From Pseudonocardia xinjiangensis (lineage in GTDB: Bacteria; Actinomycetota; Actinomycetes; Mycobacteriales; Pseudonocardiaceae), in the NCBI RefSeq assembly GCF_012911925.1, contig NZ_JAAXKY010000051.1, positions 1-44,400 on the forward strand: a DNA stretch of 44,400 nucleotides. The letters are read 5' to 3'. Shown here piece after piece: positions 1 to 10,568 of the stretch (its first letter is position 1; every line of letters starts with the position of its first letter). Made by a program: the position numbers and the translations under genes. The notes below the pieces were generated by a model that did not search any database, was not told the DNA's origin, and saw only the letters and a program-made list of their open reading frames with translations.

Positions 1-155
1 CCGTGACCGCGGGCGCCACCCCGTCCGGCGGCGCCCGCATCGAGGTGCGCTGGCCGGCCCCCACCCCCGCGAGTCGCCCGGTTTCCGAGGGCGAGTCGCC
101 TCCCCCGCGAGTGGACGGCCCCGCGGCGCCGGAAGCCGGTCCCGGCCCGGAGTGA
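1..155 (+). CDS. C-terminal end of a probable sensor histidine kinase (partial)
   Basis: An open frame enters from the left edge (codons in phase with base 3) and ends at TGA 153-155. The first visible residues read like the last strand of a GHKL ATPase domain (GGARIEVRWP, compare GGARFEVRLP in many actinobacterial histidine kinases). They are followed by a Pro/Glu-rich tail of about 30 residues. Only some 50 residues are visible, so the kinase assignment is an inference from one short motif. The rest of the gene lies outside the window. Confidence 0.45.
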   Translation, partial: VTAGATPSGGARIEVRWPAPTPASRPVSEGESPPPRVDGPAAPEAGPGPE

Positions 156-290
156 CCCTCGCGCAGAGCCGCGAGATCGACGTGCCGGGGGAACTCCGGT
201 CCGGGAACCCCGCGGAGGTCGATCTCACGGCGCTTCTGCGGAACGGACCGCGGTGCGGGGCGGCCGCGGATTCGCTGGGAACATCGCGGG

Positions 291-1151
291 GTGCCCGTCC
301 TCAGGTCGACCGTGCTCATCGACGCCCCGCCCCGGACGGTGGCCGGGTTGCTCCGCGACGCCGACGTGGCAGCGGCGGCCCTGGAGCGCTGCGGCCACCG
401 GCTCACCGCGCCGGTGCGGTTGCTGACCCCGGGCACCCGGGTCCGGATCGGTGTGCGCGTCGGGCCGGGTGTCCGGGTGGCGGTGCACACCCGGATCGAC
501 GCGGTCTCGCCGTCCGGGATGACCTCGACGCTGGTCGCGGGCCCGTTGCGGGAGCTCGTGCACACCGTCGTCCTCACCCCGACCGCAGCCGGCACCCTCG
601 TCCTCGACGAACTGCGGTGGACGGCGCCGTTCGGGTGGCCGGGCCGGCTCGCCGACGTGCTGCTCCTGCGTCGGCTGATGCTGCGGATCCTCGCCGCCCG
701 GTCGGAGGTGCTCGTCGAGCGGGCGGCCGCCCTCGCCGCCGGGCCGGTGGTCGTCGCCACCGCCGCAGTGCGCGCCGGCCTGCTGCTCATCGCCCAGCGG
801 ACCCGTCCGCCGGCCCTCGCCGGCCGGTGGGAGCTGCCCGGCGGGCGGGTGGAGCCGGGGGAGTCGGAGCCGGACGCCGTCGTGCGGGAGTGCCGGGAGG
901 AGCTGGCCACCCAGGTGCGGGTGACCGGGAGGCTCGGCACCGACCTGCCGATCGACGCCGGGGTGCTGCGGGTGCACACCGCCGAGCTCGCCTCCGGTGC
1001 CCCCGAGCCCCAGGCGCTGGAGCACGCCGCCGTCCGTTGGGCCGGGCCGGACGAGCTGGCGGAGGTGGACTGGGTGGACGCCGATCGGGCCGTGGTCGCC
1101 GACCTCGTCGCGCTGCTGCGCTCGGGCGTCCCCGCGCCGGAGCGCGCGTAG
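291..1151 (+). CDS. SRPBCC domain fused to Nudix hydrolase
   Basis: A 286-residue protein in two parts. Residues 1-145 resemble an SRPBCC/polyketide-cyclase fold: a start such as STVLIDAPPRTVAGLLRD, then alternating strands and a C-terminal helix. Residues 152-275 are a MutT-like Nudix domain with the box at 185-205: G185, E191, R199-E200, E203-E204. The usual Gly after the EE pair is Ala206. Nudix enzymes of this type hydrolyse nucleoside diphosphate-X compounds, often oxidised dNTPs; the substrate here is unknown. The start is GTG 291. The N-terminal domain is an unusual addition to a MutT-size enzyme and may bind a hydrophobic ligand (inference). It is monocistronic, followed directly by an interspersed palindrome. 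Confidence 0.85.
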   Translation: MPVLRSTVLIDAPPRTVAGLLRDADVAAAALERCGHRLTAPVRLLTPGTRVRIGVRVGPGVRVAVHTRIDAVSPSGMTSTLVAGPLRELVHTVVLTPTAAGTLVLDELRWTAPFGWPGRLADVLLLRRLMLRILAARSEVLVERAAALAAGPVVVATAAVRAGLLLIAQRTRPPALAGRWELPGGRVEPGESEPDAVVRECREELATQVRVTGRLGTDLPIDAGVLRVHTAELASGAPEPQALEHAAVRWAGPDELAEVDWVDADRAVVADLVALLRSGVPAPERA

Positions 1152-1164
1152 CGGGCGGCCCCCG

Positions 1165-1221
1165 GGTTCAGGAAAGCCACTTTCCTGCCCTCTGCGGACC
1201 TGAAAGTGGCTTTCCTGAACC
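1165..1221. repeat. Interspersed palindromic repeat, copy 1
   Basis: Perfect inverted repeat with 20-nt arms at 1165-1184 and 1202-1221 and a 17-nt loop. The left arm is GGTTCAGGAAAGCCACTTTC. Inside it, AGGAAAG and CTTTCCT form a second palindrome. A near-identical element with 19-bp arms lies at 25436-25492, and the two loops share CTGCCCTC. It could act as a transcription terminator after the Nudix gene, but its recurrence between unrelated genes marks it as a dispersed REP/MITE-like element. No transposase is nearby. Confidence 0.85.
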
Positions 1222-1304
1222 TCGGCCGGGCGGCCGGCGTTCCCCATCGCAACGGCCGTGGCCACCGGTGGAACCGGCGCGGGGGCGGCGCCGTCGATGG
1301 GGGC

Positions 1305-2168
1305 GTGTCCATCGACGACATCCTCGCCCGGCAGGCCGGTGTGATCGGTCGTGACCAGGCGATCCGGGCGGGCCTCTCCCGCAACTCCGTCGACCACCGG
1401 CTGCGGCTGCGGCACTGGCACCCGCTGCATCCCCGCGTCTATCTCGCAGGCGGCCACCGCTACGACGACGAGGCGCGGGTGCGGGCGGCCGTGCTGTGGG
1501 CGGGCGACGGCGCGGTGCTGTGCGGCGGCGCCGCCGCCTGGTGGCACGGCATGGCCGAGCGGCCCCCCGCCACGGTGGCGGTCACGGTGCCCCGCCAGCG
1601 CCCACCCCGGTTGCGCCCCGGGGTCGCGGTGCGCTGCCGGGACCTCGCGCCCGAGGACGTCCTCGAGCGACGTGGGGTCGCCGTCACCGCCCGGCCGATC
1701 ACCGTGCTGGAGGCCGCCGTCGAGCTCGGCGCCGGCGGGGGGCCGCTGCTCGACCGCGCGCTGCAGCACTGGGTGGGGTTCCGGGAGGTGTACGCGGCCC
1801 ACTGCCGCCACCTCGGCTCGCCGGGGTCGGCCACCGCCGGTCGCCTGCTGGTGGCCGCGGCCGACCGGTCGGCCGCCGTGGCGGAGCGCCTGCTGGTGCG
1901 GATGCTGCGGGATTCGGGTGCCACGGGCTGGCGGTGCGGCTTTCCCGTCGCAGGGCACCTGATCGCCCTCGCCTTCCCCGCCTCGCGGGTGGCGATCGAG
2001 GTGGACGGCTGGGCGTGGCACCTCGACGCGGAACGAGCCCGGGGCGACCAGCGTCGTCGGGATGCGGTGGCCGGGCAGGGCTGGAGGGTCCTGCGCTTCA
2101 CCTGGCTCGACCTCACCAGCAGGCCGCGGTCCGTGATCGCCGAGATCGCACGGGCGGTGGCAGGGTGA
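1305..2168 (+). CDS. DUF559/AbiEi-like protein
   Basis: 287 residues from GTG 1305, which has a G-rich stretch upstream. An in-frame ATG at 1206 would start inside the palindromic repeat and is unlikely. The N-terminus (SIDDILARQAGVIGRDQAI...LSRNSVDHRL) resembles the winged-helix antitoxin-like domain of AbiEi-family proteins. The C-terminal 80 residues fit DUF559, a Vsr/PD-(D/E)XK-like fold, with IEVDGWAWH, the RRRDAVAGQGWRVLRFTW segment and a closing helix. Many actinobacteria carry several such proteins as orphans. No toxin gene is adjacent, so a toxin-antitoxin role is not supported. Function is unknown; a nuclease-like fold is likely. Confidence 0.75.
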   Translation: MSIDDILARQAGVIGRDQAIRAGLSRNSVDHRLRLRHWHPLHPRVYLAGGHRYDDEARVRAAVLWAGDGAVLCGGAAAWWHGMAERPPATVAVTVPRQRPPRLRPGVAVRCRDLAPEDVLERRGVAVTARPITVLEAAVELGAGGGPLLDRALQHWVGFREVYAAHCRHLGSPGSATAGRLLVAAADRSAAVAERLLVRMLRDSGATGWRCGFPVAGHLIALAFPASRVAIEVDGWAWHLDAERARGDQRRRDAVAGQGWRVLRFTWLDLTSRPRSVIAEIARAVAG

Positions 2169-2643
2169 CGGCGCAGCGGGCCGCAACCGCTGATCATGAG
2201 CCGCGCGACGTCGGCCATCAGAGTGATCCTCGACACGTTGCCGGTGCCGTCGTGCCCCTGCGCGCAGGGCACCTCCCGGGGGAGCCGGGACCGCGCGGAC
2301 GGCGTCTCGCCGGGATTCACCGTCGCCTGCCCACCCGCACCGGCTGATCCCGGCTTGTTTCCCTGGTTGTCACTCCCTGGTGCCACTGGGACCGTTCGAC
2401 CCTCGGACGCTGCCGCTCGGCGCACCGATCTGGCCGAATCGGTTCAGTACGGCGGGCCGGGTGCCACCGTTCGTCGCACAGGCTCGCTGGTCGATGCCAC
2501 CGAAAACGGGTCGCTGCTCCCGCCACGCAGGCGAGGAGCGGGGTGACCCGAGGCGTCGTCACCGCCTCCCGGAGGAGCGGGGGCAGGTGAGGCTGCGCTC
2601 ACGCCTGCGTCCGGACGGGGGTGCGGGCGGGCTACCCTGAATT
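2169..2643. other. 475-bp gap before typA without a convincing gene
   Basis: No open frame here has a recognisable protein or a good ribosome binding site. The small frames on either strand look like random high-GC reading frames. The only functional signal seen is the -10 element just before typA. The stretch therefore appears to be intergenic and regulatory DNA. Confidence 0.5.
2633..2638 (+). promoter_or_regulatory. -10 element for leaderless typA mRNA
   Basis: TACCCT matches the actinobacterial TANNNT -10 pattern. It ends five bases before the GTG start at 2644, so transcription would begin at or next to the start codon. No ribosome binding site precedes that GTG, which fits a leaderless transcript. 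No clear -35 is visible. Confidence 0.5.
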
Positions 2644-4572
<1,929 letters not shown>

Positions 4573-4655
4573 CGGCCCGGTTCGCCGCACCTGACGGCGG
4601 TGCGAGGATGACCGCCCGCGGGCGGAGCGCCCGCCGGACCAGGTGGAGGTCGAGG

Positions 4656-6536
4656 GTGCCCGAGCACGCCCCGTTGGCGCGGCGTACGGGGGCGGTGCTG
4701 TGCCTGCTGCTCGCCGTGCTGCTGACGGCGTGCACGAACAGCCCTGTGAGCGGCCCGGTGCAGCCTCCGCCGCCCGCGCCGATCCCGACGGCGCAGCCCG
4801 AGCCCACGCGGCTCGTCGTCGGCGTGGGGGAGCTGGGTGCCGGGTTCAACCCGCACCTGCTCGCGGACCTGTCGCCGGTCACCACGGCGCTGGCGGCGCT
4901 GGTGCTGCCGTCGGTGTTCCGGCCGGATGCGGCCGGTGTGCTGCAGCTCGACCAGACCGTCGCGACCAGCGCGAAGGTCGTCTCCACCGCACCGTTCACG
5001 GTGAACTACGAGCTCAACCTCGAGGCCTCCTGGTCGTCGAACGCGCCGATCGCCGCAGAGGACTTCGTCTACCTGTGGGAGCGGATGCGCAGCGAGCCGG
5101 GCGTCGCCGACGCCGCCGGCTACCGGCTCATCACCGACGTGCGCTCGCGAGCGGGGGGCAAGGCGGTCGACGTCGTGTTCTCCCAGCCCTACCCGGCGTG
5201 GAAGACCCTGTTCTCCGACCTGCTGCCCGCCGCCATCCTCAAGGACGCGCCGGGTTCGTGGACGGGCGCCCTGACCGACGGCCTGCCGGCCTCCGGGGGC
5301 CCGTTCCGCATCAACTCGGTGGACCGGGCGCGCGGCGAGATCGTCCTCGAGCGCAACGACCTGTACTGGGACACGCCCACGGTCCTCGACCGGCTCGTGC
5401 TGCGCCGACTGGACGGGCCCGTGCTCGCCGACGGTCTGGCCAGCGGTGACGTGGACGTGGCCCTCCCCGAGTCGACTCCGGCGATCCGGATGATCCTCGG
5501 TGGGCTGCAGCCGCCTCCCCGGTTGCAGCCGGCACCGGAGCCGGTGGTCACCCAGCTCGGCATGCGTTCCGACTCCGGCCCGCTCGCCGACCCGCGGGTG
5601 CGCCGGGCCATCGCGTTCCTCGTCAACCGGGACGCGGTACGCACCGCCGTGGCTCCCGAGTCGCTCCCGGCCGACTCCTTCGGGCTCGCGCCGTCCGAAC
5701 CCGGCTACGCCTCCACCGCACCCCCGGACGCCCCGTTGCGGCCCGACCCGGTGGCGGCGGCCCAGCTGCTGACCGCCGCGGGATGGACCCGAAACCAGGC
5801 CGGGCGCTGGACGGTCCACGGTTCGCCTGCCCAGCTCGTGCTGGCCGCCGCCGCCGAGCGGCCCGAGGACGTGCGCGTGGCCCAGACGATCGCCACGCAG
5901 CTCGACGCGGCAGGGATCGACGTCTCGGTGATCGCCCCGCCCGGGGTGGCGCTGTTCGGGCAGCCGGAGGTGCCTGCGGTCCCGCCGACGACCACGGCGC
6001 CCCCCACCCCGACGCCGACCTCGACGCCACAGACACCGTCGGCGACGCGGTCGGGCACGCAGCCGGTCGACCCCACGCAGTCGGTGCCGCGCTCCGCCAG
6101 GGCGACCCCGTCGACCACGCCGTCCGCGACGCCGAGCGCCACCCCGACGCCGTCCGCTCCGGGGGGCAACGTCGAGGCGGACATGGTGATCCTGCCGCGC
6201 ACGGTCGGCGGCGACCCGGGCACGGAGCTCGCGTCCGATTTCGGCTGCCCGGCCCCGACGGCTCTCGTGCCCGACCCCCCGCGTTCACCGACGGGATTCT
6301 GCTTCCCGGCGCTGCAGCCGTTGTTCGACGAGCTGGTTTCGGCCTCGCCGCGGCCTACCACCGCGGCAGCCGTGGAGCGTGTGCTGTGGGCGCAGCTGCC
6401 GGCGCTTCCGCTGTTCCAGCCGGTGAACCTGCTGGTCAGCACCTCGGCGGCCGACGCGGCCACGCATGTCGGGCCAGGTCCACTGTCGACCGGACCGCTC
6501 ACCGGGGCCCAGGAGTGGCATCCCACGAACGGGTGA
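4656..6536 (+). CDS. lpqW: LpqW-like lipoprotein (solute-binding protein family 5)
   Basis: GTG 4656 is preferred because GGAGG lies at 4645-4649, six bases upstream; an in-frame ATG at 4608 has poor spacing. The 626-residue product has a lipoprotein signal with two Arg, a hydrophobic core and lipobox LTAC (Cys26). The rest resembles family 5 peptide-binding proteins (DFVYLWERMRSEPG, GGPFRINSVDRARGEIVLERN, RRAIAFLVNRDAV). In mycobacteria LpqW follows typA and controls phosphatidylinositol mannoside and lipoarabinomannan synthesis rather than peptide uptake; the same place and length suggest orthology. Oddity: a Pro/Thr/Ser-rich insert of about 65 residues encoded at about 5970-6165 interrupts the C-terminal lobe. 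A plain peptide-binding role is the alternative. Confidence 0.75.
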   Translation: MPEHAPLARRTGAVLCLLLAVLLTACTNSPVSGPVQPPPPAPIPTAQPEPTRLVVGVGELGAGFNPHLLADLSPVTTALAALVLPSVFRPDAAGVLQLDQTVATSAKVVSTAPFTVNYELNLEASWSSNAPIAAEDFVYLWERMRSEPGVADAAGYRLITDVRSRAGGKAVDVVFSQPYPAWKTLFSDLLPAAILKDAPGSWTGALTDGLPASGGPFRINSVDRARGEIVLERNDLYWDTPTVLDRLVLRRLDGPVLADGLASGDVDVALPESTPAIRMILGGLQPPPRLQPAPEPVVTQLGMRSDSGPLADPRVRRAIAFLVNRDAVRTAVAPESLPADSFGLAPSEPGYASTAPPDAPLRPDPVAAAQLLTAAGWTRNQAGRWTVHGSPAQLVLAAAAERPEDVRVAQTIATQLDAAGIDVSVIAPPGVALFGQPEVPAVPPTTTAPPTPTPTSTPQTPSATRSGTQPVDPTQSVPRSARATPSTTPSATPSATPTPSAPGGNVEADMVILPRTVGGDPGTELASDFGCPAPTALVPDPPRSPTGFCFPALQPLFDELVSASPRPTTAAAVERVLWAQLPALPLFQPVNLLVSTSAADAATHVGPGPLSTGPLTGAQEWHPTNG

Positions 6537-6763
6537 CATGATGCCGCGGCGCCCGGGTTACCGGAAAGTAATCTGGTTGTGTCGGTGTGTTCAGACCTGA
6601 TCACCCTTTGGTCACGATCAGTGGGCCGCAGGTGACGGGTGCGACCTCGGTTTCTACCGTGCCCTGGGTCGGTGTACCCGGTTCGTCGACATGACCGGGT
6701 CAGCCGCCGTGCGCACGCAGGGCGTCCGACCGGACGATCCAGGTAGAGAGAGGTCAGAATTCC
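6537..6763 (+). promoter_or_regulatory. Upstream region of the first opp-type operon with a candidate promoter
   Basis: A candidate promoter is GTGACG (6632-6637), a 17-bp spacer, then TACCGT (6655-6660). It would give a leader of about 97 nt. Before it, CTGATC and GATCAG arms flank CACC...GGTCAC, a possible operator or weak hairpin. A purine-rich AGAGAGAGG stretch lies just before ATG 6764 and could serve as ribosome binding site. Assignment is by pattern only. Confidence 0.4.
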
Positions 6764-8515
6764 ATGAGGAGAACGAGGGCTGCGTCCCTTGCCGCCACAG
6801 TGGCGGCGGCGGCGCTGGTGCTCGCCGCATGCGGTGGCGGTGGCGGTGGCGGAAGCCAGGACGCTTCCGAGGGCGGTGTCTTCGCCGACTGTGCGACCAG
6901 CCCGAACACCTGCAACTCGGCGCCGGCCGACCAGCTCCAGCAGGGTGGGACGGTCACCGTCGCGTCCGAGAAGAACATCGACAACTGGAACGTCATCTCC
7001 TCGGAGGGGAACGTCGACTGGACGGGCATGGCCACCAAGCCGCTCGTCCCGTACACCTTCTACACGGCGCCCGACCTCAAGTCGACGATGAACACCGACC
7101 TGCTCGCGTCGGCAGATGTCACCAGCGACAGCCCGTTCACGGTGACGTACAAGATCAAGCCCGAGGCCGTGTGGAACGACGGGACCCCGATCGCCGCCGA
7201 CGACTTCGTTCTGAACTGGAAGTGGCAGAACGGCCGCGACTGCCCTGAGTGCGAGACCGCGGGCAACGGCGGCTACGACCTCGTCACCAGCCTCGTCGGA
7301 TCCGACGGCGGGAAGACCGTCACGGCGACGTTCAGCAAGCCCTACACCGACTGGCAGAGCCTTTTCGGTTCGAGCGCCCCGCTCTACCCCGCGCACATCG
7401 GTGCGAAGCAGGGTGACCTCAACACTCCGGCCGGTGTGAAGGCGGCGTTCGACTACTTCGGCTCGACCCCGCCGAACTGGTCCGGCGGCCCGTTCCAGGT
7501 GCAGAACTGGCAGAACAACGTCGCGCTGACGCTGGTGCCCAACCCCAAGTGGTACGGGGCCACCAAGCCGAAGCTCGACCAGCTCGTCTTCCGCATCATC
7601 ACCGATGCCACGCAGGAGCCGCTCGCCCTGCAGAACAACGAGGTCCAGGTGCTGTTCCCGCAGCCGCAGGTGGACCTGGTGTCGCAGCTGCAGCAGATCC
7701 CGAACGTCTCGCAGTTCCAGAACCAGGGCCTCACCTGGGAGCACTTCGACTTCAACCTGCAGAACAAGTTCCTGGCCGACAAGGCGCTGCGCCAGGCGCT
7801 GTTCACCGCGGTGAACCGCCAGGAGATCATCGACAAGACCGTGGGGCAGTTCAACAAGGACATCAAGCCGTTGAACAACCACATGTTCATCCCGCAGCAG
7901 GACGGCTACCAGGACAACATCGCCGCCACCGGCCAGGGCAGCGGTGACGTCGAGAAGGCCAAGAAGATCCTCACCGACGCGGGCTACACGGGTGTGGGGA
8001 CCGCGCTGGTGGCGCCGGACGGCCAGCCGGTCCCGGCGCTGCGGATGCGCTACACCACCGGCAACGCCGTGCGGCAGAACGAGTGCGAGCTGTTCGCCGG
8101 TTACGCCAAGCAGCTGGGTGTGAACATCGACATCTCCACCACCGACTCGCTGGGCGACACGACCTCGTCGGGTGACTACGACGTGATCGTGTTCGGCTGG
8201 ATCCAGTCGCCGTACCCCTTCAACGGCGCGCAGCAGCTGTGGCTCTCGAACTCGGGCAGCAACTACGGCAAGTACCAGAACCCGGCGATGGACCAGCTGA
8301 TCAACGAGGCGGCGGCGTCCACCGACCCGGCCGACGCCACGGCCAAGCTGAACCAGGCCGACGAAATGCTGTCCGCGGACGCGTACGTCCTGCCGCTGTA
8401 CCAGAAGCCCACGCTGGCCGCGGTGCAGAACAACATCGGCAACGTCCGCAACAACTCCTCGCTCGACGGCATCAGCTACAACACGTCGGAGTGGGGCATC
8501 AAGACCTCCAGCTGA
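6764..8515 (+). CDS. Peptide ABC transporter solute-binding lipoprotein
   Basis: 583 residues. The signal peptide is MRRTRAAS plus an Ala/Val-rich core ending in lipobox LAAC (Cys23), followed by a Gly-rich linker. The mature part fits SBP family 5 (OppA/DppA-like): SDSPFTVTYKIKPEAVWNDGTPIAADDFVLNWK-type strand and helix region, SGGPFQVQNW, LRQALFTAVNRQEI and a C-terminal LYQKPTLAAVQNN segment. It would sit on the outer face of the membrane and deliver oligopeptides or similar ligands to the permeases encoded next. A strong hairpin follows the stop codon, which may raise the level of this message over the distal genes. The ligand cannot be told from sequence. Confidence 0.9.
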   Translation: MRRTRAASLAATVAAAALVLAACGGGGGGGSQDASEGGVFADCATSPNTCNSAPADQLQQGGTVTVASEKNIDNWNVISSEGNVDWTGMATKPLVPYTFYTAPDLKSTMNTDLLASADVTSDSPFTVTYKIKPEAVWNDGTPIAADDFVLNWKWQNGRDCPECETAGNGGYDLVTSLVGSDGGKTVTATFSKPYTDWQSLFGSSAPLYPAHIGAKQGDLNTPAGVKAAFDYFGSTPPNWSGGPFQVQNWQNNVALTLVPNPKWYGATKPKLDQLVFRIITDATQEPLALQNNEVQVLFPQPQVDLVSQLQQIPNVSQFQNQGLTWEHFDFNLQNKFLADKALRQALFTAVNRQEIIDKTVGQFNKDIKPLNNHMFIPQQDGYQDNIAATGQGSGDVEKAKKILTDAGYTGVGTALVAPDGQPVPALRMRYTTGNAVRQNECELFAGYAKQLGVNIDISTTDSLGDTTSSGDYDVIVFGWIQSPYPFNGAQQLWLSNSGSNYGKYQNPAMDQLINEAAASTDPADATAKLNQADEMLSADAYVLPLYQKPTLAAVQNNIGNVRNNSSLDGISYNTSEWGIKTSS

Positions 8516-8521
8516 CCTGCT

Positions 8522-8563
8522 GGCGGGATGCCTCGGGCGGTCTACCGTCCGAGGCATCCCGCC
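8522..8563 (+). terminator. Intercistronic hairpin after the binding-protein gene
   Basis: The arms GGCGGGATGCCTCGG (8522-8536) and its exact complement (8549-8563) make a 15-bp stem. It extends inward by a G-U pair and three G-C pairs to a four-base TCTA loop. It starts seven bases after the TGA of the binding-protein gene and 93 bases before the permease. The position suits partial termination or protection of the upstream message, as is common in opp/dpp operons. There is no U-tract. Confidence 0.7.
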
Positions 8564-8656
8564 GGGGTCTTACCCTTGATTGGTCAATGAGGGCGGAGGC
8601 CCATCCGCTGCCGCCCCCTGGCCGCCCCTCCGCCCGGAAGAAGCAGGACGACCTCC

Positions 8657-9637
8657 ATGCTCGCCTTCGCCGTGCGCAGGATCCTCATCTCCATACCGAT
8701 CCTGCTGCTCGCCTCGTTCATCGTGTTCGCGCTGGGCGTCAGCTCCGGCAACCCACTGGCTCCGCTGCTCGAGAAGAACCCACCGGCGCCTCCCAACGTC
8801 ATCGCCGCCGAGACGGTTCGCCTCCACCTCGACCAGCCCTTGATCCCGCGCTACTTCTCCTGGCTGGCCGGCCTGTTCCACGGAGACTTCGGCCCGTCGG
8901 TCGTCTCCACCATGAACATCGGCCACGAGCTAGGTGCCCGATTCTGGGTGACGATCCGGCTGATCGCGCTGGCGATGGTGATCGCGCTGGTCCTCGCCGT
9001 CGTCGTGGGCGTGCTGAGTGCCGTGAAGCAGTACACGGTCACCGACTACACCACCACGTTCCTGGGCTTCCTGTTCCTGGCCATGCCCTCGTTCTGGCTG
9101 GCGATCCTGCTCAAGCAGGGCGGCATCGAGTTCAACAAGGCCGTCGACGCGCAGGTGATCTACACGATCGGCGCCACCTCGATCCCGCCGCCACCCGGCA
9201 CCGGCGCGCAGATCGTCGACGTGCTCGGGCACATGGTGCTGCCCACGATCGCGCTGGCGCTCATCTCGTACGCGTCCTGGAGTCGGTTCACCCGTGCGTC
9301 CATGCTCGAGGTGATGAACAGCGACTACGTGCGGTTGGCCCGGTCGAAAGGCCTCTCGCGGCGCACCGTGATGGTCAAGCACGCGCTGCGCACCGCCCTC
9401 ATCCCGTTGACCACCGTCACCGCGCTCGACATCGCGTCGATCATCGGCGGCGCTGTCGTCACGGAGACCGTGTTCCAGTGGAAGGGCATGGGTGACTTCT
9501 TGCTGACCGCAATCCGCACCGAGGACGTCTACGCCGCCTCGTCCTGGCTGCTGCTCACCGGCGTCATCGTCGTGATGTTCAACCTGATCGCCGACCTGCT
9601 CTACGGCGTCCTCGACCCCAGGATCCGCTATGCGTGA
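8657..9637 (+). CDS. Peptide ABC transporter permease, OppB/DppB type
   Basis: 326-residue membrane protein with an N-terminal RRILISIPILLLASFIVFALG segment typical of DppB/OppB, about six transmembrane segments in all, and the binding-protein-dependent transport motif near YVRLARSKGLSRRTVMVKHALR that contacts the ATPase subunit. The C-terminus DLLYGVLDPRIRYA is the family ending. It forms half of the transmembrane pore of a peptide importer with the next gene, whose start it overlaps by 8 bp. It shares an operon with the binding protein at 6764-8515. Confidence 0.93.
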   Translation: MLAFAVRRILISIPILLLASFIVFALGVSSGNPLAPLLEKNPPAPPNVIAAETVRLHLDQPLIPRYFSWLAGLFHGDFGPSVVSTMNIGHELGARFWVTIRLIALAMVIALVLAVVVGVLSAVKQYTVTDYTTTFLGFLFLAMPSFWLAILLKQGGIEFNKAVDAQVIYTIGATSIPPPPGTGAQIVDVLGHMVLPTIALALISYASWSRFTRASMLEVMNSDYVRLARSKGLSRRTVMVKHALRTALIPLTTVTALDIASIIGGAVVTETVFQWKGMGDFLLTAIRTEDVYAASSWLLLTGVIVVMFNLIADLLYGVLDPRIRYA

Positions 9638-10568
9638 GGTAGCCCCGACGCCCGAGACCACGCCGGTGCCGGCCCCGGCGGCCGGGCAGGCTTCGGTGGA
9701 GCGCGAGTTCACCGTGGCCGAGCGCAGCCAGGCGCAGCTGGTGCTGCGGCGGTTCCTGCAGCACCGGGCAGCGATGATCAGTCTCGTCGTCCTGATCATG
9801 GTGGTGCTGCTCGCGTACGTGGGTGGCCTGCTGTGGCACTACCAGGCGGGCGACATCACCCCGGACAACTCCCAGCCGCCGTCTCTCGACCACCCGTTCG
9901 GCACCGACGCCGTGGGCAAGGACCAGTTCGCGGAGGTGCTGCGCGGCACCCGGATCTCGCTCCAGGTGGCCGTGTCCGTCGCGGTGTTCGCCACCGTCGT
10001 CGGCACCATCTGGGGTTCGCTCGCCGGCTTCTTCGGCGGCCGCACCGACTCGTTGCTCATGAGGCTCGCCGACCTCATCCTGACCCTGCCGCTGATCGCG
10101 GTGGCCGCGATGCTGGCGCACAACTTCGGTGGCACCTGGTACCTCATCGCGGTGGTCATCGCGGTGCTCTACGCCCCGTACGTCTCGCGCGTCTCCCGCG
10201 GTGTCGTGCTCTCGCTGCGGGAGAAGGAGTACATCGAGGCCGCGAGGGCGCTCGGCGCCACGAACACCCGCATCATCGTGCGGCATCTCGTGCCCAATGC
10301 GCTCGGCTCGATCCTCGTCAACCTGACGATCCTCGTCGCGCTGGCGATCCTGCTCGAGACGGCGCTGTCCTACCTCGGCTTCGGTGTGCAGACCCCCGAC
10401 ACGTCGCTCGGTCTGCTCGTCAGCCAGGCCCAGACGGCGCTGACCACGCGGCCGTGGCTGTTCTACTTCCCCGGCCTGTTCATCATCGTCATCGCACTGA
10501 CCATCAACTTCATCGGCGACGGTCTCCGCGACGCGCTCGACCCGCAGCAGAGGAAGGTGCGCCAGTGA
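9630..10568 (+). CDS. Peptide ABC transporter permease, OppC/DppC type
   Basis: 312 residues. After a 40-residue cytoplasmic start come the first membrane helix (MISLVVLIMVVLLAYVGGLL), the family motif HPFGTDAVGKDQFAEVLRGTRISL and several further helices. The coupling region is EYIEAARALGATNTRIIVRHLVPN, and the C-terminus FIGDGLRDALDP is also typical. It pairs with the OppB-type subunit encoded just upstream (8-bp overlap) and overlaps the next gene by 4 bp, so translation of all three is probably coupled. Confidence 0.93.
   Translation: MREVAPTPETTPVPAPAAGQASVEREFTVAERSQAQLVLRRFLQHRAAMISLVVLIMVVLLAYVGGLLWHYQAGDITPDNSQPPSLDHPFGTDAVGKDQFAEVLRGTRISLQVAVSVAVFATVVGTIWGSLAGFFGGRTDSLLMRLADLILTLPLIAVAAMLAHNFGGTWYLIAVVIAVLYAPYVSRVSRGVVLSLREKEYIEAARALGATNTRIIVRHLVPNALGSILVNLTILVALAILLETALSYLGFGVQTPDTSLGLLVSQAQTALTTRPWLFYFPGLFIIVIALTINFIGDGLRDALDPQQRKVRQ

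Noticed and set aside
1165..1221. Plain rho-independent terminator for the Nudix gene
   Set aside because: The same sequence recurs between divergent promoters at 25436-25492, so terminator function alone does not explain it.
1305..2168. Toxin-antitoxin pair based on the AbiEi-like N-terminus
   Set aside because: No adjacent AbiEii-type nucleotidyltransferase toxin is present; DUF559 orphans of this kind are common.
225..2186. 653-residue minus-strand frame over the Nudix and DUF559 genes
   Set aside because: It passes through the palindromic repeat and mirrors two recognised proteins. Low-complexity Pro/Arg/Gly sequence.
2196..2546. 116-residue frame in the gap before typA
   Set aside because: No ribosome binding site, no recognisable family, and unusual composition. 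It could be a tiny unknown gene but is not supported.
4573..4655. Weak hairpin after typA (CGCACC/GGTGCG)
   Set aside because: A stem of only about six pairs with a seven-base loop; it could easily arise by chance in this composition.
5705..8557. 950-residue open frame antisense to lpqW and the first binding-protein gene
   Set aside because: It crosses two well-supported genes and an intergenic promoter region; no domain is recognisable.
8571..8576. TACCCT as an internal promoter for the permease genes
   Set aside because: No -35 and poor context; a match to TANNNT of this kind is expected by chance.
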